A DNA stretch of 64,000 nucleotides from Comamonadaceae bacterium (GTDB lineage: Bacteria; Pseudomonadota; Gammaproteobacteria; Burkholderiales; Burkholderiaceae_C), in NCBI GenBank assembly GCA_947476465.1, contig CANJQN010000014.1, positions 1-64,000 of the forward strand, written 5' to 3'. Numbering within the stretch: the first letter of the stretch is position 1; each line of letters begins with the position of its first letter. A model generated the notes under the pieces. The model made no database searches. It was given only the letters and a program-made list of their open reading frames with translations, and was not told the DNA's origin. Positions 44,234-56,334 of this stretch are shown in pieces. The position numbers and the translations under genes are program-made.

Positions 44234-45150
44234 TTGCGTGCCCCCTTGCGCACGGGCGCCGGGTCGTCCGCCGGCGGGCGCGGCGGAATCTGCGCCGCCA
44301 GGGGCTTGAGCACCATGACATGCCGGGCGCCATCTGTGCGAGCCAGGGGCGTGCAGTAGATGCGGGCAAAGGCCGAATCGGCGCGGCGATCGACCTTGTC
44401 GACCTTGGCCACCGCCAGGCCTGGCGGGTAGACGCCGTCGACGCCGCTGGTGGTCAGCAGATCGCCGGGCTGGACGTCGGCGCTGGCGGCGATGAAGCGC
44501 AGCTCCAGTGAGCCGGCATGGGCGCCCGAGGGCTCTCCGTTGGCCACGCTGCGCACGCCAGTGCGCACGTTCAGCACCGGAGTGGCCTGGTCGCGGTCGG
44601 TCAGCAGCGTCACTTCGCTGACCAGCGCGTGCACCCGGGTCACCTGACCAAGCACACCGACCTCGTCGATCACGGGCGAGCCAGGCGCCACGCCGTGGGC
44701 CAGGCCCTTGTCGATGATGACCTTGCGCGTGTAGGGATCGGCGGCGTCGTAGAGCACCTGGGCGGCCGCGGCCGGCGTGGTCAGGCGCGCGCGCAGCTCC
44801 AGCAGCTTGCGCAACTGGTCGTTCTCGAGGCGCAGTTGCTCGACCTGATGGGCCCGCTGCGCCTGCGCCGCCAGCTCGATTCGGGCTTGCGCCTCATTGG
44901 CCTGCGCACTTGTCAGCGACTCCAGGTAGCCGCCGGCGTGGCGCGCGGCCAGCACCGGGCGCAGCGCCAGCCATTGCACCGGGTACAGCACCACCGCTAC
45001 TGCGGCGCGCAGGGGCCGGGTGATCCCGAAGCGGGCGTCGGCCACCATCAGGAATAGCGCCAGCGCGCCGCACACCATCAACTTGGACAGGGACGAGGGG
45101 CCCTGCTTGAAGAACGGTGGGGGCGAGCGGTCGAGGGTGCCGAGGGGCAT
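44230..45150 (-). CDS. mreC: Rod shape-determining protein MreC
   Basis: The 306 residues have an N-terminal membrane helix (about 20-45), a coiled-coil (about 70-110, QAQRAHQVEQLRLENDQLRKLL), and a periplasmic beta domain (GVAPGSPVIDEVGVLGQV, QPGDLLTTSGVDGVYPPGLAVAKV). It bridges MreB filaments to PBP2. It starts 31 bases downstream of the mreB stop and is coupled to mreD. Confidence 0.95.
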   Translation of the reverse strand: MPLGTLDRSPPPFFKQGPSSLSKLMVCGALALFLMVADARFGITRPLRAAVAVVLYPVQWLALRPVLAARHAGGYLESLTSAQANEAQARIELAAQAQRAHQVEQLRLENDQLRKLLELRARLTTPAAAAQVLYDAADPYTRKVIIDKGLAHGVAPGSPVIDEVGVLGQVTRVHALVSEVTLLTDRDQATPVLNVRTGVRSVANGEPSGAHAGSLELRFIAASADVQPGDLLTTSGVDGVYPPGLAVAKVDKVDRRADSAFARIYCTPLARTDGARHVMVLKPLAAQIPPRPPADDPAPVRKGARK

Positions 45151-45181
45151 GGCGCCTCAGAGGCTCACGCGGGCGGTTGGA

Positions 45182-46306
<1,125 letters not shown>

Positions 46307-46406
46307 TCACCCGAAGGCGGGATAATACTCGATCCCCTGTGAGCAACCGGCCCCCGCGGGGCCGACCACCACTTTCCCGGACGCATTTTTTCGCCCTTTC
46401 CTGCCC

Positions 46407-46706
46407 ATGGCACTGACCCCCGACGACATCAGCCGCATCGCCCACCTGGCGCGGCTGGAACTGCACAGCGAAGAGCGAGAGCGCATGCTCGCCCAGATCA
46501 ACGGCTTTTTCGGCCTGGTCGAGCGCATGCGCGCGGTCGACACCACCGGCGTCGAACCGCTGGCCCACCCGGTGGCGGCCTTCGAGGACGTGGCCCTGCG
46601 CCTGCGCCAAGACCTCGCCAGCGAGCCCGACAACCGCGACGCCAACCAGCGCAGCGCCCCGGCGGTCGAGCGCGGCCTGTTCCTGGTGCCGAAGGTGATT
46701 GAATGA
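46407..46706 (+). CDS. gatC: Aspartyl/glutamyl-tRNA amidotransferase subunit C
   Basis: The 99 residues fit GatC ([17 protein letters not shown] at the start, [34 protein letters not shown] at the end, seen in 46600-46700). It stabilises the GatA-GatB complex that amidates Glu-tRNA(Gln) or Asp-tRNA(Asn). It overlaps gatA by 4 bases (ATGA). Confidence 0.96.
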   Translation: MALTPDDISRIAHLARLELHSEERERMLAQINGFFGLVERMRAVDTTGVEPLAHPVAAFEDVALRLRQDLASEPDNRDANQRSAPAVERGLFLVPKVIE

Positions 46707-48166
46707 GTTCAGTGCATGACCTGACGGTGGCCCAGCTTGCCGCCCGCCTGCGCGCCCGCGAGCTGTCGGCGGTGGAGGCCGCCACCCATTTTCTGGGCCG
46801 CATCGAACAGCACGCTGGCCTGGGCGCCTTCCTGGCCACCGACCCAGAGGTCACACTGGCCCAGGCCCGCGCCGCCGACCAGCGCCTGGCCGCCGGCGAT
46901 ACCGCCCCCCTGCTGGGCGTGCCGATCGCCCACAAGGACATCTTCGTCACCCGCGACTTCCCCAGCACCGCCGGCTCGAAGATGCTGGCGGGCTACCGTT
47001 CGCCCTTCGATGCCACCGTGGTCACCCGGCTGGCGCAGGCCGGCGCGGTCACCCTGGGCAAGCTCAATTGCGACGAGTTCGCCATGGGATCGGCGAACGA
47101 AAACTCCGCCTTCGGCGTGGCCCGCAACCCTTGGGACCGCAGCCGCATTCCCGGCGGCTCGTCGGGCGGCAGCGCGGTGGCCGTGGCGGCGCGGCTGGCG
47201 GCCGCGGCCACCGGCACCGACACCGGTGGCTCGATCCGCCAGCCCGCTTCGTTTTGCGGCATCACTGGCATCAAGCCGACCTACGGCCGTGCTTCGCGCT
47301 ACGGCATGATCGCCTACGCTTCCAGCCTCGATCAGGCCGGCCCCATGGCCCGCACCGCGCAGGACTGCGCGCTGCTGCTGTCGGCCATGTGCGGCCCCGA
47401 CCCCGACCGCGACTCCACCTGCCTGGACCGCCCGGCCGAGGACTTCGCCCGCACCCTGGGCGATTCGGTCGAGGGACTGCGCATCGGCGTTCCACGTGAG
47501 TTTTTTGGCGAGGGTGTGGCCGCCGACGTGCGCGAGGCCATCGATTCCGCGCTCGCCGAGCTGTGCAAGCTGGGCGCCAGCTTGGTGGACATCTCGCTGC
47601 CACGCACCGAGCTGGCCATCCCTGTTTACTACATCATTGCCCCGGCCGAAGCCTCGTCCAACCTCTCGCGCTTTGACGGCGTGAAGTTCGGCCACCGCGC
47701 CAAGGACTACGCCGACCTGCTGGACATGTACAAGAAGACCCGCGCCGAGGGCTTCGGCGACGAGGTCAAGCGCCGCATCATGATCGGCACCTACGTGCTC
47801 TCGCATGGCTATTACGACGCCTACTACCTGCAGGCGCAGAAAATCCGCCGCATGATCGCCGACGACTTCCGCCAGGCCTTCACCCAATGCGACGTGATCG
47901 CCGGCCCGGTGGCGCCCACCGTGGCCTGGGCCCTGGGCGACAAGGCCGACGACCCGGTGGCCAACTACCTGGCCGACATTTTCACCCTGCCCGCCTCGCT
48001 GGCCGGCCTGCCCGGCATGAGCATCCCCTGCGGCTTTGGCGCCGGCAGCCTGCCGGTGGGCCTGCAGTTGATCGGCAACTACTTCGGTGAAGCCAAGCTG
48101 CTGAACCTGGCCCACCGCTACCAGCAGGCCACCGACTTCCACACCCGCGCGCCCCAGGGCTTGTAG
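46703..48166 (+). CDS. gatA: Glutamyl-tRNA(Gln) amidotransferase subunit A
   Basis: The 487 residues are an amidase-signature enzyme with the Ser-cisSer-Lys triad Lys78, Ser153 and Ser177 ([27 protein letters not shown]). It releases ammonia from glutamine for GatB. It is central in gatCAB, coupled to gatC and followed after 9 bases by gatB. Confidence 0.98.
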   Translation: MSSVHDLTVAQLAARLRARELSAVEAATHFLGRIEQHAGLGAFLATDPEVTLAQARAADQRLAAGDTAPLLGVPIAHKDIFVTRDFPSTAGSKMLAGYRSPFDATVVTRLAQAGAVTLGKLNCDEFAMGSANENSAFGVARNPWDRSRIPGGSSGGSAVAVAARLAAAATGTDTGGSIRQPASFCGITGIKPTYGRASRYGMIAYASSLDQAGPMARTAQDCALLLSAMCGPDPDRDSTCLDRPAEDFARTLGDSVEGLRIGVPREFFGEGVAADVREAIDSALAELCKLGASLVDISLPRTELAIPVYYIIAPAEASSNLSRFDGVKFGHRAKDYADLLDMYKKTRAEGFGDEVKRRIMIGTYVLSHGYYDAYYLQAQKIRRMIADDFRQAFTQCDVIAGPVAPTVAWALGDKADDPVANYLADIFTLPASLAGLPGMSIPCGFGAGSLPVGLQLIGNYFGEAKLLNLAHRYQQATDFHTRAPQGL

Positions 48167-48175
48167 ACGAACACC

Positions 48176-49642
<1,467 letters not shown>

Positions 49643-49659
49643 AGTCAGTCCCGCGCCGC

Positions 49660-49675
49660 CCCCGCCTTCGCGGGG
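49660..49675. repeat. Small GC hairpin between convergent genes
   Basis: CCCCGC and GCGGGG form a 6-bp stem with a CTTC loop between gatB and the convergent DUF4124 gene. There is no T-tract on either strand. It resembles short dispersed CCCGCCTTCGCGGG elements and may act as a weak bidirectional terminator. Confidence 0.4.
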
Positions 49676-49696
49676 ATGGCCCGGGCCTGCTTTGCG

Positions 49697-50344
49697 CTAT
49701 TTCGGCGTCGCCGCCGCCGCCTTCGGCGGCTGTTGCGCCCACAGCGCCACCAGCTGCGCCTGGATCTCGTCGAACTGATTCGCCACGCGCTCGCGCTCTT
49801 TGGTCCGGTCGGCGGTAAAGCGCTGCTGGGCCTGCAACGCGCGCTCGTTGTCGTCTATGGCACGGCGCACAGGCGCTGGCGTGCGGGCCGGGTCCTTGGC
49901 GTAGAACTCCACCTCGGCGTCGAGCCGGCGGCGCTCTATGCGCAGTTCACTCGAACGAAGGCTCGCGGTCGCGATCACCTCCTCAACGGTGGCCATGGCC
50001 GCCGCGCGCTCCCGCTCGAAGCTGGCCTGATCGGGAAAACGGGTCACCAAGGCACGCAGGCGCTGGCGTTCTTCGGCCAAGCGGTGCTTCTCCTCGGCTT
50101 CCTTGCGGGCCTTGGCTTCAATCGCGGCCCGCTCCTGCGCCGTGTACGACGGGGCGATGATTCGCCGCACGCTGCCGCTGGGGGTGAGTTCGCGTTGCTC
50201 TCGATCAATGCACTCAAGGAGGGGGCGGTCCGAGGTCAGGCGCCGCCCGGTGGCGTCGACGCAGGTATAGATACTGGCGGCAGCCGCATTCGCCGTGAAT
50301 AACGCCAGGGCTGTCGCACACGCTCCGCTGGAGATTTCTGCCAC
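49697..50344 (-). CDS. Periplasmic DUF4124-like protein with coiled coil
   Basis: The 215 residues begin with a signal peptide (cleavage around ANAAAAS), then a DUF4124-like module (IYTCVDATGRRLTSDRPLLEC). A long charged helical region follows (about 70-205), rich in Glu, Arg and Ala, that should form a coiled coil. The role is unknown; DUF4124 proteins are common exported proteins in betaproteobacteria. The start is GTG at 50344, an uncommon choice but where the signal peptide begins. Confidence 0.8.
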   Translation of the reverse strand: MAEISSGACATALALFTANAAAASIYTCVDATGRRLTSDRPLLECIDREQRELTPSGSVRRIIAPSYTAQERAAIEAKARKEAEEKHRLAEERQRLRALVTRFPDQASFERERAAAMATVEEVIATASLRSSELRIERRRLDAEVEFYAKDPARTPAPVRRAIDDNERALQAQQRFTADRTKERERVANQFDEIQAQLVALWAQQPPKAAAATPK

Positions 50345-50369
50345 GCCGGCCTTTGCTTTCGTCGGATTT

Positions 50370-51053
50370 CTAGTCGTCTACGCCATATCGCTGGCGGTAC
50401 GCGAGCACCTGGGCATGGTGCGCGCCCAGCGCGTCGCCCGCATGCTGTGCCAGATACTCCAGCAAGTCGGCCAGTCTGGCAATGGCGCAAACCTTCAGAC
50501 CCAGGCGATCACGCACATACTGCACGGCGCTGTGGGCCACGTCCTGGCCGTTTTCGGTGGCCATCTCCTGGCGGTCCAGGGCGATCGCCACCGCATGGGG
50601 CGTGGCGCCGGCCGCCTCGATGATGGCGATGGACTCACGCGCCGCGGTGCCGGCGGACATCACGTCGTCGATGATCAGCACCCGGCCGGCCACCTTTGCG
50701 CCCACCAGTGTGCCGCCCTCGCCGTGGTCCTTGGCTTCCTTGCGGTTGTAGGCGAAGGGCACGTTGCGCCCGAGCCGCGCCAGCTCGATGGCCACCGCCG
50801 CGGCCAAGGGGATGCCCTTGTAGGCTGGGCCGAACAGCATGTCGAACTCGATGCCCGAGGCCAGGATGCGCTGTGCATAAAATTGCGCCAAGCGGCCGAG
50901 CTTGGCACCGTCGTCGAACAAGCCGGCATTGAAGAAATACGGAGAATCACGCCCGGCCTTGGTCCGAAACTGGCCGAAGCGCAGCACGCCGGCCTCGACC
51001 GCGAACCGCACGAAATCCTGGGCCAGCTTGTCCTGGCCTGCACCTGCCATCAT
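50370..51053 (-). CDS. pyrE: Orotate phosphoribosyltransferase
   Basis: The 227 residues match PyrE: FKTKAGRDSPYFFN-like substrate loop (QFRTKAGRDSPYFFNAGLF), FGPAYKGIPLA, FAYNRKEAKDHGEGG, and the PRPP motif VLIIDDVMSAGTA. It converts orotate plus PRPP to OMP in pyrimidine synthesis. It starts with two Met codons (51053 and 51050); AAGGA lies 8 bases upstream of the first. Its start codon overlaps that of the divergent xth gene by two bases. Confidence 0.97.
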   Translation of the reverse strand: MMAGAGQDKLAQDFVRFAVEAGVLRFGQFRTKAGRDSPYFFNAGLFDDGAKLGRLAQFYAQRILASGIEFDMLFGPAYKGIPLAAAVAIELARLGRNVPFAYNRKEAKDHGEGGTLVGAKVAGRVLIIDDVMSAGTAARESIAIIEAAGATPHAVAIALDRQEMATENGQDVAHSAVQYVRDRLGLKVCAIARLADLLEYLAQHAGDALGAHHAQVLAYRQRYGVDD

Positions 51054-51855
51054 GGGAAATTCCTTGTTCAAGCTCACCAGCCTCAACCTCAATGGCATCC
51101 GTTCGGCCGCGAGCAAGGGGGTCGAGGCCTGGGTGGCCAAGAGCCGCTCCGATTGTATTTGCGTGCAGGAGGTCAAGGCCCAGGCCGGCGACGTCCAGGG
51201 CCGCTTCGATACCTTGGCGGGACTCACGGGCTACTTCCACTTTGCGCAAAAGAAGGGCTACTCGGGCGTGGCCGTCTACACCCGCCATGTACCCAGCGAC
51301 GTGGCGGTCGGCTGGGACGGCGGCGAGTTCGACACCGAGGGCCGCTATCTCGAACTGCGTTTTGACACGCCCTCGCGCAAGCTGTCCATCATCAGCAGCT
51401 ACTTTCCCTCGGGCTCTTCGGGCCCGGAGCGGCAGCTGGCCAAGTTCCGCTTTCTGGCCGGGTTCGACCCGCACCTGGCACGCCTCAAGAGCGAGCGTGA
51501 GTTCATCCTGTGCGGCGACATCAACATCGCGCACCGCAAGGAAGATTTGAAGAATTGGCGCAGCAACCAGAAGAACAGCGGCTTTTTGCCCGAGGAGCGC
51601 GACTGGATGACGCGCCTGTTGTCCGACACCGGCCTGGTCGACGTCTACCGCTTGCTCAAACCCGACACCACCGACGATTGCTACACATGGTGGAGCAATC
51701 GCGGCGCTGCCTACGCGAAGAACGTGGGCTGGCGGCTGGACTACCACCTGGCCACGCCAAAGCTGGCGGCATTGGCGCGCAGCGAGACGATCTACAAGGA
51801 AGAAAAGTTCAGCGACCATGCGCCGCTGACTGTCGAGTACGACTTCTCGCTTTGA
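51052..51855 (+). CDS. xth: Exodeoxyribonuclease III
   Basis: The 267 residues match the AP endonuclease/exonuclease III family: LTSLNLNGIRSA, CVQEVKAQ with the metal Glu, CGDINIAHRKEDLKN, and the C-terminal FSDHAPLTVEYDF with the catalytic Asp-His. It repairs abasic DNA. TTG 51064 (giving MFKLTSLNLNG) is a good alternative start because relatives begin there. With either start, the promoter must lie inside pyrE and the pyrE ribosome site lies inside the first codons of xth. Confidence 0.95.
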   Translation: MGNSLFKLTSLNLNGIRSAASKGVEAWVAKSRSDCICVQEVKAQAGDVQGRFDTLAGLTGYFHFAQKKGYSGVAVYTRHVPSDVAVGWDGGEFDTEGRYLELRFDTPSRKLSIISSYFPSGSSGPERQLAKFRFLAGFDPHLARLKSEREFILCGDINIAHRKEDLKNWRSNQKNSGFLPEERDWMTRLLSDTGLVDVYRLLKPDTTDDCYTWWSNRGAAYAKNVGWRLDYHLATPKLAALARSETIYKEEKFSDHAPLTVEYDFSL

Positions 51856-51864
51856 TCGTTCGGC

Positions 51865-52500
51865 TTAGACCGACATCGACGGCCGCAAGGCCATCGCGGC
51901 TCGCCAGCGCAGCAGATGCGGGTGTGCCTGTTCGTCGGGCTTGATGCGAACGACGCGCGCGTAGTCGACACTCACCACGGCAGCGATGTCGGCGACGCTG
52001 AGCGCGCCTCCCGCGACAAACTCGTGCTTGGCCAATTGCTCGTTGAGCGTCGCGAGGAATTGCCGCACCCGCGCCGCGCCGCGCTGCGCCAGCTCCGGGA
52101 TCTGCGGGTAGTCCACCGGACCGGGCAGAGCGCGGTTGACCATCGCCGGCGCGCTGTTGCGCAATGCCTCGGCCAGGGCCAGCATGCCCTCGACCTCGAT
52201 GCGCCAGCTCCAGCTGGCGATCTCGGCCTTTTCCTCGGGCGTGCGGCCCAGCAGCGGTGGATCAGGGTAACGCGCCTCCAGGTAGGCGGCGATCGCGGCG
52301 TTGTTGGTCAGCAGCAGCCCGTCCTCGGTGCGCAGGGTCGGCACCAGGCATTGCGGGTTGATCTGACGGTACGCCTGGCCGAATTGTTCACCGGTTCGCA
52401 GGTCGACCTGAACCGCCTCGTAGGGCAGGCCTTTTTCCGCCAAGAGGATGCGGGCGCGGCGCGGGCTGGGAGCGGTGGCGAAGTCGTAGAGGGTCAGCAT
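51865..52500 (-). CDS. Glutathione S-transferase
   Basis: The 211 residues have a thioredoxin-like N-terminal domain (YDFATAPSPRRARILLAEKGLPYE, likely Ser12 as catalytic contact), NPQCLVPTL and TNNAAIAAYLE for glutathione binding, then an all-helical C-terminal domain (LSVADIAAVVSVDYA). It conjugates or isomerises substrates with glutathione in the cytoplasm. Its 3' end converges with xth 9 bases away. Confidence 0.92.
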   Translation of the reverse strand: MLTLYDFATAPSPRRARILLAEKGLPYEAVQVDLRTGEQFGQAYRQINPQCLVPTLRTEDGLLLTNNAAIAAYLEARYPDPPLLGRTPEEKAEIASWSWRIEVEGMLALAEALRNSAPAMVNRALPGPVDYPQIPELAQRGAARVRQFLATLNEQLAKHEFVAGGALSVADIAAVVSVDYARVVRIKPDEQAHPHLLRWRAAMALRPSMSV

Positions 52501-52621
52501 GCGAAGGCTCCTTGGTTTTACCGCTCGACGAGCGCGTGACAGGGGGCTAGCATGCAGTCAATCCCGCGTGCCGTCCAGGCGCCAGGTCCCCTTTGAAGAG
52601 CACCCTCAACCGAGCGACGCC

Positions 52622-53107
52622 ATGATCCAAAAACTGCATCACAACGCCTACCGGTGCCGCGATTCCGAGGAGACTCGCGGGTTCTACGAGGATTTCCTGG
52701 GCTTGCCGCTGGTGGGCACCCTGGAGATCTCGCAGACCAAGAGCCGGCGCGACACGCAAACCCTGCACACCTTCTACCGGCTCGACGACGGCTCGCATCT
52801 GGCGTTCTTCGAGGCGCCGGACATGCCCTTCGAGTTCAAGCCGCAGCACGACTTCGACCTGCACATCGCCCTGGAGGTCGGGCGCGAGGCGTTAGATGCA
52901 ATGTTCACCAAGGGCAAGGCGGCGGGCATCGAAACCCGCGGTGTATCGAACCATGGCTTTATCGACTCCATCTATTTTCGCGATCCCAACGGTTACGTGA
53001 TCGAGCTGTGCTGCAAGCGTGAGGGTCACGACAGCCAGATGGACCCGGCGAGCAACGGTGCCCGAGAGAAGCTTCAGCGCTGGACCCAGACCAAGCAGGC
53101 CGCATAG
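52622..53107 (+). CDS. VOC (glyoxalase/bleomycin resistance) family protein
   Basis: The 161 residues are a single-chain VOC protein with two beta-alpha-beta-beta-beta modules: LHHNAYRCRDSEETRGFYEDFLGLPLVG and DSIYFRDPNGYVIELCCKREG. Likely metal ligands are His in HHNAYR and Glu in VIELC. Extradiol-dioxygenase-like or lyase activity is possible; the substrate is unknown. It is the last gene before the less GC-rich region. Confidence 0.85.
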   Translation: MIQKLHHNAYRCRDSEETRGFYEDFLGLPLVGTLEISQTKSRRDTQTLHTFYRLDDGSHLAFFEAPDMPFEFKPQHDFDLHIALEVGREALDAMFTKGKAAGIETRGVSNHGFIDSIYFRDPNGYVIELCCKREGHDSQMDPASNGAREKLQRWTQTKQAA

Positions 53108-53135
53108 CCGTCAGCCTTTTTGGCTAGGCCTGCTC

Positions 53136-53915
53136 TTAAGTTTTCCTGGCACGTCGGGCGACGAACTCGTCCAAGCCAGCGATGGTGTTGGGCCGTGCGG
53201 CCGATTCGCCGATGGCTATTCCTTCGTTCATTAACTGCTCGTCAAGGGACGCACCCGCGCTCTTACGCAGCAGTTGCTTGAGAGCGCCAAGCGCACCGTC
53301 TGGGACGGCAAGAAGTTGCGCCACGAGTTTTTGGACCTCCGCGCTAAAGGCGTCGTCGTCAACGACCCGAGCGACCATGCCGAGCTGGAATGCCTCGTCA
53401 GCCGTGAGTACGGGGTTAGTGGCGAAGATGTCGAAGGCACGCTGCAACCCGACAAGGCGCGGAAGGAACCACGTGCCCCCGCCATCAGGTGTGAGGCCCG
53501 TTTTTGTGTAGGCCGCACAGAACCGGGCTGATCGCTTGGCAATTGCGATGTCGGCGTTGAGAACCAGGCTGAACCCGCCACCCGCAGCCATGCCATTGAC
53601 GGCAATGACGACAGGCGCCAGGGCCCGGCGCAGATGTGCAGTTGCGGTGTGGAAATTCGCTGCCATCTCGCTCACATGGGCTTGCACGCGGTGACGATTT
53701 TCCAGAAAGTTGTCGAGGTCGCCGCCGACGCAAAAACTCTTGCCGTGGGCGTCGATCAAAATGACCTTGATGGAGGGGTCAGAGACGACCTCCACAGACA
53801 CCTTTGCGAACTCGGCGCAAAAGGTCGCGTCCAGAGAATTGTGCTTGGCCTCGTTGGCGATTGTGATGCGTGCCAGGCCATCTTTCGCGCTGTATTCGAT
53901 GCGGGTGAGTTTCAT
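53136..53915 (-). CDS. Enoyl-CoA hydratase/isomerase
   Basis: The 259 residues have the crotonase fold: oxyanion-hole segments SFCVGGDLDNF and NGMAAGGGFSLVL, and TKTGLTPDGGGTWFLPR where relatives place a catalytic acid. The Asp in TPDGGGT suggests isomerase or a variant hydratase. It is the last gene of the TetR-led carboxylase operon and overlaps the DUF6285 gene by 4 bases (ATGA). Confidence 0.9.
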   Translation of the reverse strand: MKLTRIEYSAKDGLARITIANEAKHNSLDATFCAEFAKVSVEVVSDPSIKVILIDAHGKSFCVGGDLDNFLENRHRVQAHVSEMAANFHTATAHLRRALAPVVIAVNGMAAGGGFSLVLNADIAIAKRSARFCAAYTKTGLTPDGGGTWFLPRLVGLQRAFDIFATNPVLTADEAFQLGMVARVVDDDAFSAEVQKLVAQLLAVPDGALGALKQLLRKSAGASLDEQLMNEGIAIGESAARPNTIAGLDEFVARRARKT

Positions 53916-54313
53916 GGGGGGCTCCGTTCGATTGTGTCGCGGTGTTCCGGGGCCAGATGGCTCTCCTTCACGATGCGGACTTCAACAATGTTGGCCGCAA
54001 GCAGTTCGGCGATGAGCGGGTCCCAGCGGTCATCGTCGTGAGCGCCGCTGCGAATCTGTCCCGCAAGCGCCCTGCGCAGCTCAGCGGGCGTACCGCCCGT
54101 TCCGACGAGAGCCGCCAGGCGTTTCTGCTCGTATTGAGTTGTTACCGGGCCGTCGCGCAGCTCGCGTTCGCAGATGCCCAGAACGTATACCGACGATTTG
54201 GCCAGGAAACGCGAGTGGCCGGTGAGTTCGTTCGCAGCCACGTTCAGGAACTCACGCACAGCCCGAAGAAGCTCCGGCACGCTTGGTGAGTAAGGAGGAC
54301 GCGGTTCAGTCAT
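53912..54313 (-). CDS. DUF6285-like small protein
   Basis: The 133 residues (MTEPRPPYSPSVPELLRAVREFL opening, YVLGICERELRDGP) resemble the DUF6285 family, which is nearly always next to an APH-like kinase, as here. It is probably an accessory subunit. It overlaps both neighbours (8 bases with the kinase, 4 with the hydratase), so the three are translated together. No catalytic residues can be assigned. Confidence 0.75.
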   Translation of the reverse strand: MTEPRPPYSPSVPELLRAVREFLNVAANELTGHSRFLAKSSVYVLGICERELRDGPVTTQYEQKRLAALVGTGGTPAELRRALAGQIRSGAHDDDRWDPLIAELLAANIVEVRIVKESHLAPEHRDTIERSPP

Positions 54314-55307
54314 ATCGCCCCGCCAGTGTCATGAGCAGGTCGTATTCAACAAGCGCGGTATTACGGCCGCACGCAGCATAGGCCACCGAGCGACGCTGAC
54401 CGGTCAAATGGTCATGGGCTTGCCAAATGTTGTACACGGCCGATCGCACCAGTCCGAACACTTCCCAAAACAGCACTTCGCTGTGGTCGACACGGCTGCC
54501 GCTCGCTGCTTCGTAGGCCTGATAAAAGTCCGCGCGTGTTCCGATGCCACCCACTGGAAGATCGGGACGGTCGAAGCGCCAAGAGCGCGTGCACAGCCAG
54601 GCGAGGTCTTCCATCGGCGCACCCAGATGTGAGCACTCCCAGTCGAGCACCGCCGAAACGCCGTCCGGCGTGATCATGAGGTTACCGCAGCGGAAGTCAC
54701 CGTGCAGGAAGCGCTTTTGGACGTCATGCTTGCGATGGCGCTCCAGCCACCGGAAACCGGCTTCCAATGCTGGGCGAGCCTCGCCATATTGGTCGTAGCG
54801 CGAGCGGAATGCATCTATCGCGTCGTGACTGTCCGCGCGTGCGCGCAGGAAATCAAACTCGGCTGGTTCGATGGCATGCAGGCGTGCGAGCAATTGCCCA
54901 CACTGCGCCGCGAAGCGGCCGCGCGCCACTTCAAACTTCGGCGATCTCTGAAGCAAGCGCGGTACCGTCTCGCCTTCTACAAACAGCGTGACGTACCCGT
55001 GGCCCATGCCGTCGCGTTCGTCGTACTCGAACAGCGGCTCGGCCACGGGCAACCCGTGGGCATGCACCAATTTGAGGATGCGAAATTGGTCCGACGCGGC
55101 AAGGAAGAGGTCATCCTGTCCTGAATGCGTCTCTTGGCGTGAGACCATCCTGCGCCGGGAATTTCCCTCGACCACGTCAAATGCCAGCGTGCGATTGATG
55201 CCGCCAAGTGTTGGCGTCACGACATTCGCAATGGTCGCGTCAGATCCAAGGCGTCGACGCACCGCGTCGCGGACGTCGGCGTACGGATCGGCAGCGATTG
55301 TGTTCAT
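54306..55307 (-). CDS. APH-like phosphotransferase (ACAD10/11-type kinase)
   Basis: The 333 residues show the kinase fold of aminoglycoside phosphotransferases: GGINRTLAFDV as the N-lobe loop, FLHGDFRCGNLMI as the catalytic HGDxxxxN loop, and VLDWECSHLGAPMEDLAW as the metal-binding DWE motif. The closest characterised relatives by context are kinase domains of ACAD10/11, which phosphorylate hydroxyacyl-CoA in CoA catabolism, so antibiotic resistance is unlikely. I use ATG 55307; the frame extends 14 codons further. Confidence 0.82.
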   Translation of the reverse strand: MNTIAADPYADVRDAVRRRLGSDATIANVVTPTLGGINRTLAFDVVEGNSRRRMVSRQETHSGQDDLFLAASDQFRILKLVHAHGLPVAEPLFEYDERDGMGHGYVTLFVEGETVPRLLQRSPKFEVARGRFAAQCGQLLARLHAIEPAEFDFLRARADSHDAIDAFRSRYDQYGEARPALEAGFRWLERHRKHDVQKRFLHGDFRCGNLMITPDGVSAVLDWECSHLGAPMEDLAWLCTRSWRFDRPDLPVGGIGTRADFYQAYEAASGSRVDHSEVLFWEVFGLVRSAVYNIWQAHDHLTGQRRSVAYAACGRNTALVEYDLLMTLAGRYD

Positions 55308-55317
55308 GCGCGATCGG

Positions 55318-56325
55318 TCAGAGGGGTACGCCAATCGGGCGCTCGTCATTCATCAAATCGATGTACTCCAGCATGCCCAGACCCTTCACGCCGTCCCACT
55401 CGTAGCGGCTGAAGGCTTCGACGATGCGCGAGCCGACCATGGCGTCGCCGATTTTCCGGCGGTTGCGCAAAGGTGCGCTGGTGACCACCTCTGCGCGCAC
55501 CATCACACCGCGTTTTTTTGTGCGAATTGCGATCTGAGCCGCGGTGGGTTCCCCAAGAGTCGTCCAGGTCGTGATCACGTCCATGTCGATCACTTCTTCG
55601 TACTGACCGTCCACGAGCAGGACGCCGCGGCGCCGGGTGGTTCCGTTAGGGTCTGTGATTTTCAGCAGCATCAAGCCACGGCCATCATCAAAATTAGCCA
55701 GGAAAAGCCGGTAGAAGAAAATGTTCTGCCAGTAGCGTGGCCCCCAGGAGTGGTCTCGCCAGCCCATACCGTCGAGGTCCCAGCGTTCGTCTCCCACCTG
55801 GATGTGTCCCTGCACGCGCATGTGCTGGTTGAAATGCGCAACCGAGAAGTCGCGACCGTAGTAGGTCTCGACATCGTCAGAGGTCGGCACACCGCCGTGG
55901 GTTGGCGACATGGCTACCTGATTCCACTCGACACGACCGGTCGTCTTGCGAGCAAACTCGGCCATCGTTTCCGGCTTTCGCAACACGCTTGGGTCGTCGA
56001 GCACCATCAAGCTGCCTTCATATGACATCCGAACCGACTTGAACGGCTCCAGTACCTCGTAGCGAAGCCCGCCAGCGTCAAGGCTTGCATTGTTGTCGAT
56101 CTTGGGCTTCTTGAACTGGCAGGCGACGCGTCCATCTGGAAGGTACAGGCACACGGCGAGCTCGGCAACTCCCTCGTTTGCACGATTGCCCAGCCGCATC
56201 CAACCGCCAATCCCGTGCTTGCCGTCGAAGGCGTTCGTGTACACGCTCTCGTTGTAGTTGACGACGCCTGCATCGGGGACATGCATGTACTCGTCTGCGG
56301 GCGTCAGGATGAAATCTTGGTCCAT
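55318..56325 (-). CDS. CrtC/hydroxyneurosporene-synthase-like lipocalin-fold protein (DUF7064/7065 type)
   Basis: The 335 residues resemble proteins described as two tandem lipocalin-like domains related to CrtC/AttH (GIGGWMRLGNRANEGVAELAVCLYLPDG, DLDGMGWRDHSWGPRYWQNIFFYRLF). The DHSWG motif matches the CrtC family, which hydrates isoprenoid double bonds, but most relatives in catabolic clusters are uncharacterised. It lies between the carboxyltransferase and the kinase with 9- and 10-base gaps. A role in hydrating or binding a terpenoid-like substrate is a guess. Confidence 0.65.
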   Translation of the reverse strand: MDQDFILTPADEYMHVPDAGVVNYNESVYTNAFDGKHGIGGWMRLGNRANEGVAELAVCLYLPDGRVACQFKKPKIDNNASLDAGGLRYEVLEPFKSVRMSYEGSLMVLDDPSVLRKPETMAEFARKTTGRVEWNQVAMSPTHGGVPTSDDVETYYGRDFSVAHFNQHMRVQGHIQVGDERWDLDGMGWRDHSWGPRYWQNIFFYRLFLANFDDGRGLMLLKITDPNGTTRRRGVLLVDGQYEEVIDMDVITTWTTLGEPTAAQIAIRTKKRGVMVRAEVVTSAPLRNRRKIGDAMVGSRIVEAFSRYEWDGVKGLGMLEYIDLMNDERPIGVPL

Positions 56326-56334
56326 GGTTTTCTT

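Noticed and set aside
54306..55307. Aminoglycoside resistance gene
   Set aside because: The fold is APH-like, but the operon is acyl-CoA catabolism and the DUF6285 partner points to a metabolic kinase.
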